Shown: one piece after another, positions 1 through 15,400 of the stretch
Layout of the letters: each line of letters starts with the position of its first letter
Position numbering within the stretch: the stretch's first letter is position 1
Source of the DNA: Elmis aenea
Taxonomy: Eukaryota > Arthropoda > Insecta > Coleoptera > Elmidae
Reading direction: 5' to 3'
NCBI GenBank assembly: GCA_947652605.1
Contig: OX393578.1
Span: forward strand, 61,573,415 to 61,637,414
Length of the DNA stretch: 64,000 nucleotides
Notes under the pieces: model-generated
The model's database searches: none
Told to the model about the DNA's origin: nothing
Seen by the model: only the letters and a program-made list of their open reading frames with translations
Position numbers and translations under genes: made by a program

Positions 1-306
1 TAGTACTTTAATATTATTCTAGTGACATTGCAGAAGTATGTTGTTAAATGTAAGTGACTTGATTCCCTCAATACCAAAATATTGATGGTCAGCTAGCATC
101 TCTTTTATTGGATGACCAATAAACGGTAATGCTTTAGTTTTTCTTCATTAAATCACTTCTAAATCTCTAGATTCTATAAAAATGTCAGGTCGCCTAATTT
201 CGATGTATTCACAGCCTAAACGAAATTGTGTTTTAAAATGATATTTTGCTTAAAATATCAATAATTGTCTCTAGATAATACACTACTAACGTTCATTTTT
301 TTACAG
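1..306 (+). other. Intron of the NCKX gene (5' end outside window)
   Basis: AT-rich sequence ending in the acceptor of the first visible NCKX exon. No exon, repeat or RNA gene recognised. Confidence 0.7.
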
Positions 307-496
307 CATGGCACCGTAGCAACTTCCAGTGAAACTAGTGTCGGTACACAGCCCGGAGGTAGTGTTACTTCGAGAACGGCTTCAGAGACGCCCCAACCTC
401 CGTCTAGTGGACACCACACGGGTGCAAAATTTAGGCACGGACTCCTACAACTAATGATTCACACCATCGATCCGTTACATGATGGTCAGTATGAAG
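307..496 (+). CDS. Nckx30C: NCKX coding exon (cytoplasmic loop)
   Basis: A pyrimidine-rich acceptor (TTTTTTTACAG) precedes 307 and a GAAG|GTATCT donor follows 496. The exon enters in phase 0 and leaves in phase 1. It encodes a Ser/Thr-rich linker and then the conserved loop segment with [15 protein letters not shown]. The open frame continues upstream into the intron, so 307 is chosen from the acceptor and not from any start codon. Confidence 0.9.
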
Positions 497-3400
497 GTAT
501 CTTTATTTAAATCCACAATTTCAATGTGTAGAGGTCAGAAGTAGATTTGAAAGAGCTCAGTAGACCCATGCTGCATCGGCGCGTTTTGTTTTAGAAGGCC
601 AAAAAAAGTGAATGCTGCATAACGTTTGTTTGTTTCAAAAATAGCATTGCTTACTAAATTTGGCCTTTAGCAGCAGTGGCAAAAGTTTTAGGTGATAAAA
701 ACGGAGCTGTTTGTGTGTTAATTTAGCTGTAGCTTACTCGTTAGTTATCAGTTTTCAAAATATACGCAGTAGTAGATCAGGCTGTAACGCTTGACCGGAT
801 CCCTCCTGAAAGGAGAAAACGAGGCAGACCCAAGAAGACGTGTAACGAGGACATTCAGAGTCTCTGAATCAGAGAGCTATGAGCGAAAGAAATCTGCAAG
901 AGCACCAGTGGCAGGATAGGAAGGGAGGAGGACAGCGCCGACAGACGCTATAGAACCGATTTATATTTTATAATAACAAAAATTGTTTTATTGGCAGCAA
1001 GGTCCTTGCCGACTATTCAAAATTTTTGAAACTTTGAGAAAAGAAACTCAATGAGCGTTTTCATAAAATAGATTCGTTTAACTATAACGCAAAAATGTTA
1101 CACTTGTATTCGACTTCAAAAACATCTCAAGAAATACTATTTCCTCAAACCAGCGTCATTTTTAAATTCTATTTCTATACAAAAGAAATTTAAATCCCAC
1201 ACAATTTGTACAAAAACAGGAAATAATTGTCACTAACACCTGCAAGAACAAATGTAGTGTGTCAGACAGTTATCGTACAAAGAGAAGATGAAATAGAATC
1301 TAAATGACATTTAATATACTACCAGATGCCGCGAATTTTATTGATCAGAGAGTGGTAGTTACTCAGTTATCGTTTAGGGATTTCATACTGTCATCAACAC
1401 TTGAAACGATGAATAGTATAGCTGGGAGATTTTAAATTTAAAACCACCAAACTTTATGGAATGCTGTCGTATTCTTTAGCCCTTAAAATAGGTCAGATCT
1501 CAAAGGCAAAGCTGGAATAGAAATATTCAAATAGTTTTAAACAAATTAATGTAGTAAACCGCGGCACATTTGTTTCCGACATTTTCAGAGCCATTAAATT
1601 ACCCGACAATCCTAAATGGCGTTTGTAAATGCGCGCCGATAAGCATCTGCAGAATTTTCTGTATCAGTTACGTTGACTAGTTACGTAACGGGCGCAATTT
1701 AATACACCGTTCCTTGCTTATATTGTATTTGTGGCTTGTACGATACATGAAATTAAAGGAAAGTCGTAAAACTGAAGCAATAAAGTTCTTTAGGGGCCGC
1801 TAGCGTGCAGATATATTCGGGTGACTTGTACACCAACTCGAGATGCCGTGCCTTAACTTATGAAAGGGCTAAGGTTATAGCTAACGCTAAATAAGTCTGG
1901 CAGTGGGCCAAAAGAGGACAGACTTATGGAATAATTAACTTTTATGGTATTTTAATGCGAGCCACCATTTTACAGATTATAATTTGACACGAAAATTATT
2001 ATTTGTAAAAGTTGACACTTTACTTTGTCGCGTTATTTTCACCTAAGAGCACTTTAACATTACATTGAATTCAGTGCAGAAAATAATCTAATCTTTACAA
2101 TTAGTCTTGTGTTGATAATTTTACAAATATTAAGTGAATAAACACTCGCTCAGTTTAAGGCTTTACACGAATAAACTTTATTACTACAGTAATAATAGGG
2201 TTGACTTTTCATTGTCGTACCTACGTCTCAATTATTGCATGCCCAAAATAATAATAAGTTCATAAAAACCATTTCAATTTTCTATTATAATCTCTCATCA
2301 GAGATTAGCTATCATCAAACGTAGCAATTCTTATTTTATTCACAAGAGCACCAAATACATCAAGGAAGCTACATCCAAACCTTTCTATCAAGTTTCCCAA
2401 TCAGGACATTCTTCTGCTACCAACTTTTTTTGCCTTTAATTTTTTTTTTATGACTAAGTAGCTCATTTTTATCTTCTCTAACAGCATGTCTCAGGTATTC
2501 CAGGTGATCCAACCTTCACTCCTTATAGCAATGGTTAAAGCAGATACCAGCGCAGTGCTCTTAAATCTCAGGTCTAACAAGAGATTTCGACTGCAAAATA
2601 TTTTTCTTTTGATAAACCCCTCTTTGGTAGTTTCTATTTTATCTCTAATTTATTTGGATTGATCACACTCTTCCAAGGTATTTGTAGCACTTTACTCTGT
2701 GTATCCATTATTAAAATTACTGCAATATTCTAGGGTTTACAAATGATCGCAAATTTCGTTTTCTTTAGATTCCTCTACGCCAATTTTGGTTATATGTCCT
2801 TGTCCGCTCTAGTTACTGTTACAATTTGATGATTATACACTTTGTATTAAAAACGAAAGTAAGGGATTGTTGTTTAATGGCAGGGATTACATCGAAAATA
2901 ACTCCTGTAAAAAAATTGGGTCGCCTTAACGATAAAATTTGCCGTTTTTGCTATTAAAACTAATGACCAAAATGACAGCGCATCTTGAATTCATCCTACG
3001 AACCTATTGTATATAGCAGCATTATGCCTATCGCACTGAAAGACCCCTTTTAGTATATTTTGAATAGGTGGGCACACATAAATCATCCTTACAGATTAAA
3101 CATTTAGAATTTTCACCTAATTGCAGTTAACGGAATGTAGCCTGATCCTTGATAAAGTACATATCCACGTTACGCCTCGTTCTAGATTTTGCAAGTCACT
3201 GTAAAATGAGGATACCTCGAGAAAGACGATTAAAACTTACTAAAGCCCGCAATTTCGGGGCGTCAAACATGAGCTTTTCTTCGTGAATTATTAACGTTGC
3301 CAGAAAGAACTTTGGAGTCATTGGGTTACAAGTTTTTGACTCCATTGTAACGTTTTGTGGAGTATTACTTGATCATCGATTAAAACATGATCTTGAACAA

Positions 3401-6400
3401 ACTGGTTAATTAAAACAATAGGGATTCTTTGAATGGCAGAAAAAGCAACACAGTTAATATTAAAATTAAAGCAAATGCAGGGTGTTTCACAGTTGAAAAT
3501 CAACATAATGATACAGCTTAAATACAGAGCAGGCAAAATTATCATAGCCCTATTAGTTGACAAGTTAATATAAAGAAGTATGTTGTTTTCATCCTTATTT
3601 TTTTCTTCTCTTAAGTATACTCACAATCAGATTTGCTCGATTGTTAGTCGTTTTGAGCTCTTGGACTGATAATCTATTGGGTTATGGACAATAAACTCAA
3701 AAACATCGTTGAAAACAATGTCTCTGCCACAATAAAAACATACTTAATTCTTCGCGCACATGCTTTACTTTCTAGTAAATATCACAAAGTTTTAACATCG
3801 TACTAAAGCAGAAACATTTGTACTAATAAATTTTACGATCGCACACTAACACGACGAACGTGTTAATAATTTTTATGATCCAGCCATGCTAAAACATCGA
3901 ACAAACGCGATCATTCGGTCCTCAGAGAAACTGCAGTGAGACAATGCAATTCCAAAAGCAATTCATGCACGAACCGATCTTTGACACATGTAAAGTTTCA
4001 TATTCCGAACAAAATATACAATGTGCCTTAATGTCCTGCAATACTTGGGACGGCATCTCCACTGAAGTACAAAATTTAATGTTATATCGATACGGTCACG
4101 TCTTGAAATACGTGACTGTGATGGCAATAAACCTCCTCAGCACATTCTTAGTGTACCCACTATCGGTAATACACTACTGCTACCTGTCGATGGCACCGAT
4201 CAAACTGTTAAATCCCTTAAAAATTTACAATGAAACTTGACCTTTTGCGATATCTTTTATTTGGGGATGTCACGATTTCCATATTAACGTACGAGGGCTG
4301 ACTTAGAAAGTTTAGGATAATTGTTAATAGTTTTAAAACTCATTACATTCCACCTTTAAACCTCCTATTGTATTCCATTTTTTCGTCCAATTGCAAGGTC
4401 GGGTATATTCACAACTAAAATGATCACAGCAAAGAGCAAAAAACACAAAAATTGCATTTTTAAAAGCCCTATAATTGTTTTTTTAACACTCATTTATAAC
4501 TGTCAGGAGTTATTTATGTTTCTCTTTAAAGATAATATTCCTATATTATTGGATAAAGTATTAGCTACATTGCTGAAGGGGTTCAAGATACCAGCCAAAC
4601 TTAACAGATTGCTTAAAATGACATTAGAAGGAACGTCAAGCAGAATTCAGATCAAGGGGGAAAACGGAAGAATTTGGGATAGGAACTGGGTTTACACAGG
4701 GAGACCCATTTATCAACCCTCATATTCAACGTAGTTCTGAAAAAAAAAATAGTAAGAGAGGGACGACTGAACAAAGAACACTAAACAAAAGTCACTAACT
4801 CATAAGTTTATACTGGCAAGAACTTTGAAGGAACTGGAAGAGATCACAGACAGAATGGCAAAAGCAGCACAAAAAATGGGATTAAGGATAAACGAAGATA
4901 AGACCAAGCTAATGAGAATAGGACAACAAACAATAGAAGACAGGCTAGTGGTAGGAGAATTTGAGGAAGTAAATGAATTTGTATACCTAGGGACACTACT
5001 CACAAACAGAATGGAAGAAGAAAAAGACGTAAACATGAGAGTTCTGAAAGCCAACAAAAGTGCAAGAGCTTTAAATAACCTAATAAGAACAAAACAGTTA
5101 TCTAGAAGCACCAAACTACGTTTGTATAAAACAATGCTACGACCTACAGCGATCTACGGGTGTGAGACCTGGGTACTTATCAAAAATGCCCTAAGAAGAT
5201 AGGAAAGAAAGATAATTAGGAGAATAATGCGAGGGAAGGCAACAGATGAGGGATATATAAGAAGAACGAACGAGGAGATATATACAATTTTCAAAGAAGC
5301 AACCATAGACAAAGTAATAAATGCCAGAAGGATAAAATGGCTAGGTCACATTGAGAGAAAGGAGGACAGCAGAATAATAAAAGAGATTATGTGGAAAGAG
5401 CCTACATACAAGAAAAAAATAGGAAGAGAGAAGTTGTGGAAGCACAACTAAGAGAGAAAACATTATGAATTGGAGGAAGAAATCGAAAGAGAGAAGAGTG
5501 TGGAAGAACATTACCAAGCTCTGGGTCTAAACGGCCTGCAAAATAGCTTTTATATATAAATATTAGTTACATTTTCACACAAGTATGTTGGAATATTTAC
5601 AAATATAATATCTAACATTCTTTAGATCCTGCGTATTCACTTAACATCGACCCACAATTCAACAGTATATTCTCCCAAATCTAAAGGTTTAAGTAACTTC
5701 AACCCTTAAAAGCTGGAAACCCCCGATGTTACTTGTTACACTTCACAAAAAAATCTTTTAGCGTTTTCACATGTTTCTACATCCGCTGCTCCCGTTATAT
5801 ATTTCAGCACATTTCAGGCCCAAAGTGTGCATTTCTCATGCGGTAACAACATGCTGGGATGATTGATAGCTACGCCTGCTATTCTACAATTCTTGTAAAA
5901 TATAGCAATATCGGTTATAAATGGATGGAGCAGCAAACGGGAAACCGGTAACATCGGTTAATCAATTCAACTCATCCTGGTAATTTATTTGTAAATACAA
6001 ACATCAAAGAAAACGATAGTATTTAATTGATTCGAAGCCTTAAGAAATTACTCGGTGTAATGTATATTCAGCAAACGCGTCAAATTTAAACTCTGTATTA
6101 GATTCCAGTCGAATTTGTTGCAAATCGAGTTATTAAGTAACTATATTTTAAACGTTACTGCGTTAGTGTTAACAACTATTGTTGTAGGGAATTATTTTAA
6201 ACATATTTAAAATTATATCTTGAAGAATTAATCGTGTTTTTACATATTTTACATATTCAACATGAAATGTATCTTTCTCTTTACCAAATAGACAAACGCA
6301 TGGACAAACAACTTCAAAGTAGTCATTTTATTGTATTGCATTAGTTGTTCCTTTGCTACAAAATAATTGAATAGTCGTTTTGGCCTAGTAGTGTTATATT

Positions 6401-9400
6401 TTATCATAGGAAGCTACATAAGCACTTAGTTTATCAGTCAAAGTAGAAGCCAACTTATATTGCGAGTATTGGTTTATGCTCATTGGCTGCGTTATGTCCC
6501 CATCGACTGTACGACTTCAAAACCGTCTTTCTTCTTATTTCAGGGAAAGTGGACGAAAAAGCGACCCAACTACACGCGATTGCGTCCCTGAAGGTACTTC
6601 TGGATGCCACGAAACCTCATAACGGGGCTGCGACAAGTTCGGCTGCTAACCATATAAACGCCGTAAAACAGGAAACAATGCTAGCGCCCTCTAATATTGC
6701 TGACATGCCCAACGGGGTAGCAAATGCGCTCACAGATATTACCTTAGATGCGGTAAGTTATCTTTTTGATCTTTCGTTTTTTGGGATAGTGTGCCTGGGA
6801 TTGCTAGTTGAAGTATTTGATTGTGTATTGTTAATGAGTAAAAATAAATTGAAACTTAAAGAATATAACATTAGGGACATCGACTTTGGGGTAAATTAGA
6901 TGTAAATACAAACATTGATAACGGAAAATTAAATTTTATCATAATCAACACGTTTTGCGCAAATTTTGATTAACTAGTGATGATTCTAACTTCACCAGAA
7001 CTTTTAAATTATTAAGATTTTTGAAAATTGCTTTTTAATTAACCACTTTTTCTTGAACGATATATAATTAGCTAATTTATCCTAAAAGTTGTATAATAAA
7101 TTAACAATTATTTGTTCTTATTTTGACCATTTCTATATAACAACTGCAGGAGATTAAAAGACATTGATTTTTTAACAAACTAAAATTATAGAGCAAGATT
7201 TGTAGGCTTACTAAGCAAATCTTAATCTCTTTTGAAAGCATTGGTTATCAAAGTGATGAAAGAAAGCAAAATATAATGTAATTAATTTGACATTGCATTT
7301 GAATATTTCAATTGGAGAACCTTAACAAATTTTTAAAGAAAGGTTCATAGATCTCTTGCATTTTACGGACTTGAAAATTAAAAAAACTAATTACATTGGA
7401 ATTTTTGATAATTTCCGAATATCTTCTTGCACATAAACATTAAAAGCTATCTTGTGTTAAGAATTATTACCACTACAAACAAGATGAACTAAGATTTATT
7501 TAGCTGTAAAACCCTGCATCATTCTTACATTTTTATGTTGAAAATATCATATTTTTGTTACATTAATACGTTTTATTATAAAAGCTAAATCTTTAAAGCC
7601 TTACAAACTATGTAGGTCAAAATAAATTATCTGAAATTACAAAGTATATGCTGCACATGTAAATAATTAAACAATGAACAAGCCAATTACGAAAACTGAA
7701 ATTACTAGGTAAGTAGAACTGTAGATTGGATTTAGAGTAGGTTGGAATTAGTTTTTAACCTAGTTAAGAATGCAACTAGGTTACTTATTTCAGTTTTTGT
7801 TGATTGTGACGGCATTTTTTAATTATAAATCATACAAATATCAAGCCAATGTAAATAAGTTGAATGAAGGATCACTAATCTTTTTTTTTCCAAATAATTC
7901 CTTGTCGAAATACAGTTTCGATAAATAAATAAGATAACAAACGATGAAGAACTGAGAGTCTTAAAACTTTATTTCAAAAAATAGATTTTCAAAAACAAAT
8001 AAATCATTTTTATATTAGGAAATGAATTGAACAGTTTATCTAGTATTTCCTACACAAGATTTACATAGATAACATTTCTTTTACGTTATTTACATTACAT
8101 GTAATGGAAAAGCATCCGAATAATTGGTAAAAAAAAATTGTGTTATAAAATAGTGCACATATTTAAAAGTAAACCAACACGTTATGGCATTTTTCTCTTA
8201 ATTTATAGTATTTTTATAAACATTTTACACTCACGTAAAGAACCAAGCTAATTTTAGTCAAATATTCATGCCCAAACGTTATTAAGCAATTTACAAAAAC
8301 TATCAAATGCATTTATTTCGCGTAAATCAATGTTTTTTTCTTCTATGCAGTTGTATCTCAAAAGTTTAATTTAATCCTATTTATATTTTATTTTGTATAC
8401 TTACACAAATTGATAAACAATTATAAAAATGATTTAAACTTTATCGTCGATAGAAATGTACGTTTTTAAAACAATCAGATTAAGTAAAATAATTTACGAA
8501 TCTCCATGGAAGTTTAATAGTGTGATTCAGATTAGCTCATATTTGATTAAAACATATTTTCTTCAAAGATTTGCTATAAATACCTAGAATTTTATCTGAT
8601 ACTTCTCGATATATACTATGTACATATGCATTTTAAATTTGTAAAAAGAATTTATTTGCCAGTTTAGATCAATTGCTAGGGGCATGTAACATTTACAATG
8701 TAACTTAATTTGTGTAAAAAAAAGCTAAAGTAGTATTTTCATTACATAAACAAATTAAATATTAATATGCTACTGTACTCTACCTTCCTCCATATCTATT
8801 AATAATAAAACAATAGAATACTGCGCCTTTGATTCAAAACAGAAGAAGCACTTTTCAGTTTTTCTGTTATCTTTTATAAAATATAAAAAAATCTTTTTGA
8901 GGATTATTTGTGCATGTTACATCTCAAAATGTTATCTGCCTGTAAAAACTTTATTTTGCTGATATAACCCATAATACTGTCATATATGCACATAATTCTT
9001 TTATGGAAACGATAATATTTTACTGAAAATAATGTGTTCCACTAAGCAAATAGATTTGAACTGGTCAAATAACTTTTTTACTATTCCCACTGCGTTTTTA
9101 CCGTTCATAACTTTTTTACTTATCATTATTTTTTTACTGGGCTTATTTTGACTAATAAAACAGCTTTTTGCTGATTGAATCTAATTTTCACAGAAAACAA
9201 ACTACTTCTTGATTACACAAAACAAAATTATTATCATGTACAATCTATAGTACAAGAGAAAAATTATTAACTATAAAATCGACTATTATTAGTGAAAAGA
9301 ACAGAATTAAAAGTAGTAGAAAAACATTTAAAGAACATAGCCTAAAGCCTAAATAAAACCTACGTTGATAAAAAAATTGACAACTGAGAACTGCAAAATT

Positions 9401-12400
9401 TTATATTTTAAATAATAAGCTACTGTTTCGACTTCATCTTTAGCCAAAATTTGCATAAGTTCAAATGGTTACTAAAAAATTTATAAGAATAATTTATAAA
9501 TCATTTTTTATTGTTGTGGCAATTGACAAACACTTTGGGAATTAATTTTTATATCTTTAAAATGAATGGTACAATAAGGACTAGTAGGTATACAACCTAG
9601 TGCTGCAAAAAACAAAACATTTCTTGCAAATTTAAGTTATTACAAACAGGTTAAATATTAAATTAAATTTTAAACCGAATAAAAAAACAAATTAAAGCTG
9701 TTAATTTTCAATTATTTCACCGCGTTTTTGTATTAAATTTAATAACTGCTCAAATTTATTCCATAAATACAACCTCTTTTATGTTAACCTTAATTTCGTT
9801 TTCGTTTAATTTTACTTTTAAAATACAATAGAGCAAAAGATCGCCAAATAAATAAGGAACTTAACTAAACGAAATATATATGCAAACTTCTCTTATACAA
9901 AATTACTTCGTCGTGGTTTATTTCAACAAAACAGCAATTTCCATGGAAACCCGGCACAATCGTGAGTTATTTGTCATTGGTGTTAATTGTTGATATCTGT
10001 CATGGCTCGTCCCTACAAAAACCTTTCACTGTTAATGTAGAGTTGATCCTTTATGTGCATACAAAACGAAAGATCGACAAACGCGCAACGATAAAAGACA
10101 ATGGCAGTATTCCTCATTACTAACTCATACTGCAGCAGTAACTGATAAATTTATTGATACAAACCATTTCCTTAAAACAAAGTTATTCAGCTATACTTTG
10201 AGACTAATTTCCTGTGTTTTAATATTTATTCCAAAAAGGGCTACAATTGTTTTACCCTCCCTCACACTAATTATTTATTGTATAATAAAGAACTATAATA
10301 ATTTGTTTCTACAACCTATTTTAAAGTAAATTTGTGTGTTCGCACAATATGAGAATAATTGTCTTTCCAACAGTGTCATTGATGTTAATTTTTCCTAAAC
10401 TTATAGCTTTCTTGATGTGCTTATCTAAAACTCACTCAAATAATCGCAAAATGTTGAGTTCCTGATTAAAAAATAACCGCTTCTTCACTATATACCATCA
10501 GAACTATCTCTTATTTATATTACTCTAACCTTTAATCTGACTTCAATTTACTTTTTTTTTCCGTAAAATTCTACTACTAAACATGATTCTAGAATAGAAA
10601 TAATAACAATAAGTTTCAAATGCTTTAAGAGATAACAAAGAGTCTCATTACAGCCTGCAGCTGCAGTGTCAAAAGTAAGTATGTAGTGGATATAAATGTT
10701 GTAACATAGAACAAACTGTAAAATAACAGAATAATATGTCTATAAAAAAATTAGCTAAACCACAAGCGCTTTCATGCAAATATTTGATGCCAAAATTTCA
10801 ATCGTAGTACAAAGTGGTCTAATTACGAAGTATTTGTAGATCATCTCAGTTATCAATAGTTATCAAACATTCTTTAAGGACACCTTTTCGAGATAAACAC
10901 ATCTTTATATCAGATTCAAAATGGCAGTTATCTTATTTCGTCACAGAAACAAATTTAAGTTATCGCGATTTTAAAAATTGAACATTTCTTTACCTCCAGA
11001 ACTGAACACGTTTTCGGACAACAGAGTCATTGTACAACACTTAAAATCATGAAAACTGAACACTTTTTCCGGCGGAAATAAGAAATTGCTTTGACAAAAC
11101 CGTTTAAACAAATGTATTAATCTTGAAAAATTAGCCATGAGATTTTTATTAGATTTTCTGCTAAAATATTGTAACTACCGAAAGATCGTACAAGTACTTC
11201 GACATAAGAACGCCCTGTACATGGATCAGTGCATCAACAGTAGAAAATTATATAAAAGTTTTCTAGGTTTTAATCTTTTCATTTATAATTTTCGTAAAAA
11301 AAATAAAAGCACTTTAAAATTATAAATATGTACATTATATGCAGATATAAACACCCTTATAAATACATACTGAGTAATAATTGTTCAGTTTTTGTTGTTT
11401 ATAAATACAGGTACAATAAACTAAAAAAATAATAAAAATCTACTTTTTCAACCAGAATTTAAAAATATCATGTATATAAAGCTTCAATAAGTTGTACAGT
11501 AAAACTAGAAGCAGAAATTGATTTCCAAATACTTGGTTTACATGCAATAGTGGCCCTTTTGTAATAAATATAGCAAATCAAGTCTTTTTAACGCGGAAAT
11601 AAGCGTAAGTGTTTTACAAAAAAAAATTAATGAAACTGCCATTGTTTTTTTTTAAATGTCATTTCTATTCGTATCCAGATGCTTGGTGAAGAATCATAAT
11701 CCAATCTTTTTTGTTGTTTGTTGTTCGATTTTTTGTGTGTGTCGCACGAGTAAAGTTGTTTTTTTGTAAGTTTATCTCTGTTAGACGTTAAGATGCGTAT
11801 ACACATCTGAAGACAAACATACGCAAACAGTCGAAATATTGTAATAAACATGCATTTATTTATATTTATTGTGCAAGTGTGGGTGTGTTTGTTTGTAAAC
11901 AAGAGACTTCAGCGCAGGCGAAAAAGGACGTGCCTGTTCCGCAAACAATTACATCCGCATGTGCACAATAAAAGCTAGTAATGTTCGCATAAGTTTGTTT
12001 AAAGATGTGCATGCAATTTTGGATCATCTTCTACATTTTTAAAATAAAATTTTAATGTAGTTGAATTTTGCAAACATTTTGACTACCGTAGTTTTTTTTA
12101 AACAGTTTTTATTAATCTTATATAAACTTTTTAATATTTAGTAGCTAGTTAACCTTTTCTACCATCAAAACTGTTTTATACTTAACAGAAAACTGAATTC
12201 AAAATTGAATCAAATCGATATTTCAGTCATTATTGTATATTGCATTAAATTGTTTTTAGTTATTGCTAAGACAACGTTAAAAGTATTAAAAACCTGTCAA
12301 ACCCCTTAAGATAATATTATGTTTAAGGACATAACTTATGATGCTCCTTATAGATATGAACTAAATTAATTAAACCATAATCCTTAATATCACTTAAGAA

Positions 12401-15400
12401 ATTATCTTAAAGATACGATCTTTAGATAACTTATGACTTTCGGCTGAAAAAAGTTTTTAACATCGACAAAATAAAATTCTCCAAAATATTTACCAAGTGT
12501 CTGAAGCGTATAGAATCTCATTATTTGTTTATACATGTGCTTCACAGTTTAAAATGTTTCCTCAACGTTGTTTAATAAATTTTACCCCCAACCCTGCATT
12601 TGCTCTATTTGTATTGATCGTTAAACCTCTCCCTTTGAATAACTTAGTAATTTGTATTAATTGTAATGTGTATGCGATGTATCTGCCTGCTATTGTACCT
12701 GTAAAATATTACTCTTGTATTTCTATAACGTTTTGTGTAGATCTTGTAGTAGAGATTTTGATCAAAATTTGTACATTGTTGATTTTCCGTAGTTGTTAAT
12801 CGAAACTTTTTAATTACTCTGTACCCATTGTATGTTCTTAACCTAACCAACCTGTTATATTAATTATACACAACACACGGGCTTAATCCTGACAACAAAA
12901 TCGTACGTTGAAGGTAATGTTTAAAGTAGTATTTGAGGCGTAGAATTTTTCTTAGTCGAAGCTTTGAGCTTTTCATATGAAAATGCAGCGCGCTTCGTAC
13001 GCGTTTTCATACGTAGTTAGAATTTTCACCCGCTTAATCTAAAAAACATGTAAATATCATAAATGTGTCAAAGAAATAAAATTATTGCCATATGAAATTT
13101 TAATTTTGCAACGGCGGAGCGTGAATACGGGTTTGCCATTCTGCCAGCATAAATGTTTAAGAAATTTTTGTATTACAATACCGAACGAACGACAACAAGT
13201 GCAAACAAATGAAAATAGTAATTTTACTAGCCAAATTTACTTAAATTCGCTATTAACGAGGTAGGGTCACGATATGTTGTCGCTAGAATCTGATCCAAGG
13301 TTGTGGGTTCTTCAAAAATAAATGTTTCGCAGTTGCCATTGATGACTTATAGAGAGAAAATTGGGAGAAAACTGAAAAATTTGAAAATGAAAGGTCGTTT
13401 TTGCGATCGCGTTGGCCATGAAAGCATCAGAAATAAAATAGAATATTCTCTATTTACCGATGCGCGCATCATTTGCAAGTGAAATGGTGCAAAGTCTTTG
13501 AAAATGTCTTAAACGGTTCCGGGAAAAAATGCGTAAATCGAGACTTTGTACGTTCGGAAATAAACCCAAGTCCGACGGGGCCAAATCTGGCGAGTAGGCA
13601 ACTATTCGAAGCTAATTTTAGCCATTGCGCAGTAAAGTGTTCTAACATCGTCTTAAAATTTCATATGGTAATATTATGTACATAAAACAATTAGTACCTA
13701 TTGCACACAGGACCTATTTATTGTAAATTTTCAATATTAATTTCCTTAAAACATTATATTATGGCGTTTTTGTATGTACTTTGTTAAAGAATCAAAATTT
13801 CTCCATAATATAATTGCAAATGGTCCATCTTGTAAATGTGTGTGAATGTATATACACTTTTCATTTGTAAATTGTTTTTAAAAAACAATTTTTAAAATAC
13901 TTAACGTACTCTATAGTATTGGGCAGTTGAAAACTGTCTCGTTAAAGTTCATTTCAAAACTACGATGAAATCACAATAAACAAGTTTCTCTATAAATCAC
14001 TTATCTCTTTTTGAAAGATCTCTTATCGAAATGCTATACAAATTTCAAGACTGTCGTCTCTTCATCAGTCTTGTTCATTATAAAATATGGGGTGTTTCAA
14101 AGGGAACTTTGGGATGTTGTATGGGTTGTTTTCTGGTTTCTCAGTTAACTTTACCTTTGCAGTGGCCCCAAAGAAAACAGCCAAGTCAAGTCACAAGATC
14201 TTGGCGGCCAATTCACATTACCATTTCATGAAATCATACGTTTATTTTTTGTGCATGAAGTAACTGTGGATAGCTGGAGGGTTATAGGGTAAATAAAATA
14301 CGACCAGAATACAAAAAGCCAATTTGTAGTTATCCGAATTCAAAATCCTAAAGCCCCGTTTGGAAAACCCTCAATCATTATTATAGGTGTACAACTGATG
14401 AAGAGAGTATTGGTGTTGCATTTCGACTAGCGAAAAAAAAATGATAAGTAGCTGTAACTTTCACGCGATTTAAAGTCATGATACGTTACTAAACGAATTA
14501 CATTTCAATTTAGACTGTACAAATTATTCAACAACTCATTTCATATTACATATTGTAGTTGTACAAACTCGCTTGAGCAAAAAAAAACGTAGTTTTATTT
14601 GCATTAGCACTAAGTAAACGTCATGCTGAATTGTTCGTGTTTTTGAAACATGTTTTGTACTTGGGATTAAGCATTACTTTAATTTCAAAGTAATTACGCA
14701 AAGTACTTTACAAGCAAAGCAAGTATAATTCGTTCCTTTCATGGACCGCCTTCGAGTTTATATTAAAAATTATATTTCTTTAACAACTTATTCGCATAAT
14801 GGTGAGCATTATTGTTGACAACATTGAACGCGTTAGAACTAAGCATCTACTGGGAGCCATCCTCAGAGACTTGTTCTTGCGCGATTAGTTTTACAAGAAT
14901 ACTGCCGTCTCTTCGAAATGAGACCAAAACAACATTTAAAGTTAAACTAGAAAAAGGCAATTTTAAGTTTTATATAATAAAAATATCCAACAAGAACACA
15001 ATTTTTGTTAAATAAATGTGTTAGTCTGTGACATACACCAGCGCAATCTCCCGCAGTTACGTAGTAAATATAAAGTAATAAATATTTAACTACGTTTGTA
15101 TACGTAACGCATTTTCCAGTACAATAAGTTTTGCAGCCAAACAACACCGTGCAGTTGTAATTTTTCCCTCACTGCCCTTTATCAAGATTTTTAACACAAC
15201 ATTAAATTTGGCTGTAGCATTTATGTGCTGCGTTAAACATGCATTTTAAATGTTACGGTCAAGTTAACAAATCACTTCTGCCGTAATGTATGCAAAAGCT
15301 TTGCAGTAGGCGCTGAATCTGGGATTATTATGATTGTACAGTGTTATGTCTTTATTATTCTTGTCGTTTGGGCTCTTTCCGTTTCAGAAGACAACGTATA

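Larger units (their letters stand above)
497..6543 (+). other. NCKX intron with LINE relics
   Basis: Intron of about 6.0 kb. It contains three unrelated-looking LINE remnants (about 790-950, 2290-2840 on the opposite strand, and 4549-5552). The rest is AT-rich. Short open frames at 3318-3563, 3944-4240 and similar places have no recognisable domain and are not called. Confidence 0.75.

Noticed and set aside
13473..13685. 70-codon plus-strand frame
   Set aside because: Antisense of the mariner-like YSPDLAPSD relic.
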